A DNA stretch of 64,000 nt. Origin: Ulva prolifera. Lineage: Eukaryota; Chlorophyta; Ulvophyceae; Ulvales; Ulvaceae. Positions 61,103 to 64,000 of the stretch are shown one piece after another; position 1 is the stretch's first letter, and each line of letters begins with the position of its first letter. The translations under genes were made by a program, and so were the position numbers. The notes beneath the pieces were generated by a model. The model was not told the DNA's origin. It worked only from the letters and a program-made list of their open reading frames with translations, and ran no database searches. The stretch covers positions 646,856 to 710,855 of the forward strand of contig CM041198.1 in NCBI GenBank assembly GCA_023078555.1, given 5' to 3'.

Positions 61103-64000
61103 GTCCTTGAAAACAATAAATCTGCAATACATGAATTGGCTGTGAGACCGTCCTGCTGCGTACAGCAAGGATGTGTCCGGGGGCATATTCCTGCACTGCA
61201 TGTGGGTGGGGCTGCGCCTGAGCGAGTGAGAAGCGCGTGCCCAGGTCAGCCAAACGCGCGTTCCTACAACGGCGTGGGAACCTGACGCATGTTGCGCCGA
61301 ACACGCAGATTTCTTTCGCGCACTCGCTGCCCGTTCTGGGCTGCGTTCTCCAGGCATTCCGGCGGTTCTATATGCACTGTGTTGCAAGGTTTCGTGCAGC
61401 ATACAGTTCGTCAGGAAAAATGTCGCGGATCTTGTGCTTGTGTTACGTGATTCGCTATGGAACATGACAGCACGCGCGAAAGTGTTGCTTCTGAAGCACA
61501 ACACGTGCACGCTGGTGCTGATACCGCGTCGGGGAAGCTGGAGCAACAGCGGCCGACGAGGACGTGCTACCGGGGCTCACCTCGTGGATGAAGCCCCAAA
61601 CGTCCCCAAACTGATCGCCCACCCGAGCTCTCAATGCATTCAATCTCATCGAGCAAATTGCTCTATCACCTGAGGGTCGCAATCAGCACCCATGCGCAAA
61701 TCCCTCACGTGGCCATGAAGTGGATAGCAAGCTAGCTGGAATCAGGAGGACTTGATGTACAAGCATCGCCAGACATGAACACCAACAGACATTGAATGAT
61801 AGTTTCCGAGGAGATACAGCTCATCTTTTTGTGCTTTAGCAGGCAAGGTTCATGAGCAGTGCAGTCAAGAACAAAGCGTTGGCATGCCAAAACAATTCGC
61901 TGACGACGGCCGGATTCTTAACAGCGACAGATAAGGAGGGTTCAAGGTCAATGTTGCGTCTCACTCTCTGCGCAGGCTGTACTGGCCACGCCAACGATAA
62001 CACAGGGAGCTGAACGCGCACCAAAGGCTTCGAGGGCAGACAACAAGGGGCAGACAACGATGCACCACCACTTGAAACGAACTGCTTAATACTAACAATA
62101 ATCAATCATGTACGCACGCTGTGAAAGAACTGAGGACTGGGTAGGTACCATTGCACTACGCACACGCATAGCTTCTTCCTGCCTCCTTTGGATCACAAAT
62201 GCCAGTGAGCATAATCCTCGCCCTTCAACGACGTGCTGCCTGCAACAAGCACAAGTGCAATCGCAAGCCAGCGCACACACGTGCGATGAGCGACGTGCTG
62301 GGGTCACGCCCATCAGTTGCCCCGATATCTCAACAGCTGTTTAAACGCGTCAGCATATGCCACACTGAATCAGACAGCACACTGCACCTACGACACGGCC
62401 GGAAGAGCACTTCGAGATGATGCTCTGCATTGCTCAGCATCATGGATGGATGTGAATAGCCGTTTGCGCGGGTTATTGTGCTGTTTCGCGAGGACGGCAT
62501 TGCCCAGGCTGTGCACGCCTAGGTCAATTGATGGCACATTTCGATATCGCGGTCCAGATGTACAGCATGTACACGCCAAAAGCAAGTCCCAGCTGCTGCA
62601 CGGTCATTTTAAGCGTCTAACGTACCCTGGGCGGGCCAATAAGATGGGTAGCTCTCGAGGCGAAGAACTTGTATGTCAGTATGACGGGTCCTTGGGGCGA
62701 GGACGCGCCATACAAGTGTAGAACACGCGCTAGTAGCTGTGAGGCATCTCTCAATGCATTGACCTGACACATGCGTAAGGCGCATTGCATAATCCACGGC
62801 ATCGCTGGATCCAATCTGAGGGACCCGACGGTCTGTCACAAGATTGGTCTGCGCCTGTCGGAGTATGGGACAACGCGGGTCTCCATCGCGCGCCTTTGCT
62901 GCAAAGGTATGATGCAGCTGTGCAAGGTTGCGAGGATCTCCATTACACGCCGTCGCTGCAAAGGAATGATGGATCTGGCTTAGCTGAGCTCAGCCCATCC
63001 CAAAACAATAGCTGTCATGCTATGCTTGTGCCAGTCAGCGGTGTGCAACTCCGTCGTTACCAGACATGTCATACGTCGTCGCCATCTGTCATGATGCGAG
63101 TCGCTGCCAATCGATGCGGGCCTGGCGCGACAATTGCTGCGCTGGCATCGCTCATCGGTTCTACCTGCCTCTCTGACTTCCTGTTTGTGAAACTTGTTGC
63201 GCACTAGCTTGCTCGTGCGCTGTCGTTTTTTTTAGACAGCGCGTTTTACTTCGCGCATACGATGCTGCGAATTCTTATTGTACGGGGTGAATTGCATGAT
63301 CATTGTCGCATCATGCTGCCCTTAATGTCTATCTATTTTGTATTCGTGTTGCCCGTTTGAATGGCAAAGTCGGTGTACCGCGTTTGAATCGACTGCAGTG
63401 ATTCTGTAGATATTATACACTGCTAGAGAGCACTGCTGGGCGAAGCTTCACAATGAGCGAACTCTGACAAGGCTTCTGCGGGGGAAGAGTTCGACGTGCC
63501 GGATGCGCCTCCTCATGATCGTTCGTTCGTCCATTGGCACAGCACCGATGCCGCTTGGTCGCTTAATCGTGCTTTCGTTTCACCAGTCTGATGGCCTCAA
63601 CATGGTGTCACAGTGTGACACGAATAGGAATGACTGTGGCTCGCATGTTGCATGCTTCCCAAATCCCAAACCCGAGCAGTCCACGTAAGCGACATGTTGC
63701 CATGAAATAAAAGATCATTTGTACGATGAAGCACTGGGTCGGTTCTACGTTCAGGACGTGCAGATTTGAGTGTGACGGAAGGCTGTATCTCTGAGATAGC
63801 TCATCACTGCTGGCATTGAAGCTACTGCAGGTGCATGCTGTGTCCGTGTGTCAATGGCATGCAGACCGCATTCATCATGCACCCCTACACAACCTCGATC
63901 AATGACCTGACCACGTGAGATAACCGTGTAATTTCAAGGATACCCACATGAGTCATGACAGCCTACAAGCTGGGCAGTGGTGGATGGTTGTGATCTGCCC
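61103..64000. other. Right-hand 2.9 kb without a supported gene
   Basis: It contains the AP2/ERF upstream region. A minus-strand frame at 61455-61682 (with QFGDVWGFIHEVSPGSTSS) is open but has no partner. The rest has short ORFs only. A 57-base-spaced duplication lies at 62881-62972. Confidence 0.45.
62881..62972. repeat. Two-copy imperfect tandem duplication (57-base period)
   Basis: CTCCATCGCGCGCC-x-TTGCTGCAAAGGTATGATG recurs 57 bases later as CTCCATTACACGCC-x-TCGCTGCAAAGGAATGATG. Both lie in an ORF of 70 codons, but no gene is supported here. Confidence 0.65.

Overview
The window looks like nuclear DNA of a green alga, probably a trebouxiophyte (Coccomyxa/Chlorella-like). The evidence is intron-rich genes, a plant-type AP2/ERF factor, a DDM1 remodeller, and a strong splice signature (donor usually GTGCG, acceptor usually TGCAG). 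The taxonomic placement is inference. Coding sequence had to be assembled from exons by hand. Where I give exon limits, the reading phases were checked across every junction, and exact lengths assume those limits.

Layout, left to right. 1-5931 (minus): ten exons of a UvrD/SRS2-type DNA helicase that runs off the left edge. 5932-8197: no gene called. 8198-8693 (minus): a two-exon Bet1-like Qc-SNARE, head-to-head with 9208-18890 (plus), a complete nine-exon XPB helicase of TFIIH with a 3.3 kb intron. 19885-20964 and 27415-28943 (plus): two diverged gamma-glutamylcyclotransferase (GGCT) paralogues about 6.5 kb apart. The first carries Gln at the position of the catalytic Glu. The second keeps Glu and has a C-terminal membrane anchor. 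29231-34702 (minus): a seven-exon gene for an unrecognised protein of about 1380 residues, mostly low complexity. 35723-36724 (minus): another disordered ORF. 37445-41242 (minus): a multi-CUE plus SMR-domain protein. 44261-46828 (plus): a secreted/membrane DOMON-cytochrome b561 protein with an extreme histidine-rich segment (twelve HxH pairs). 48880-49995 (plus): a single-exon mucin-like type I membrane protein with 33-bp repeats. 50972-55047 (minus): a nine-exon DDM1/LSH SNF2 remodeller. 59468-61102 (minus): a four-exon AP2/ERF transcription factor. 61103-64000: nothing convincing.

Functionally, three genes act on nuclear DNA (SRS2-like, XPB, DDM1), one is a transcription factor and one is a possible RNA/DNA-binding ubiquitin-linked protein (CUE-SMR). 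Two neighbouring secretory-pathway genes (His-rich b561 and mucin-like) may act at the cell surface or in a vacuole. The GGCT pair belongs to glutathione turnover. No operon logic applies. No bacterial mobile element, CRISPR array, rRNA or confident tRNA was seen. The most unusual items are the His-rich metalloreductase-like protein, the Glu-to-Gln GGCT paralogue next to its membrane-anchored sister, and the large unassigned gene at 29-35 kb.
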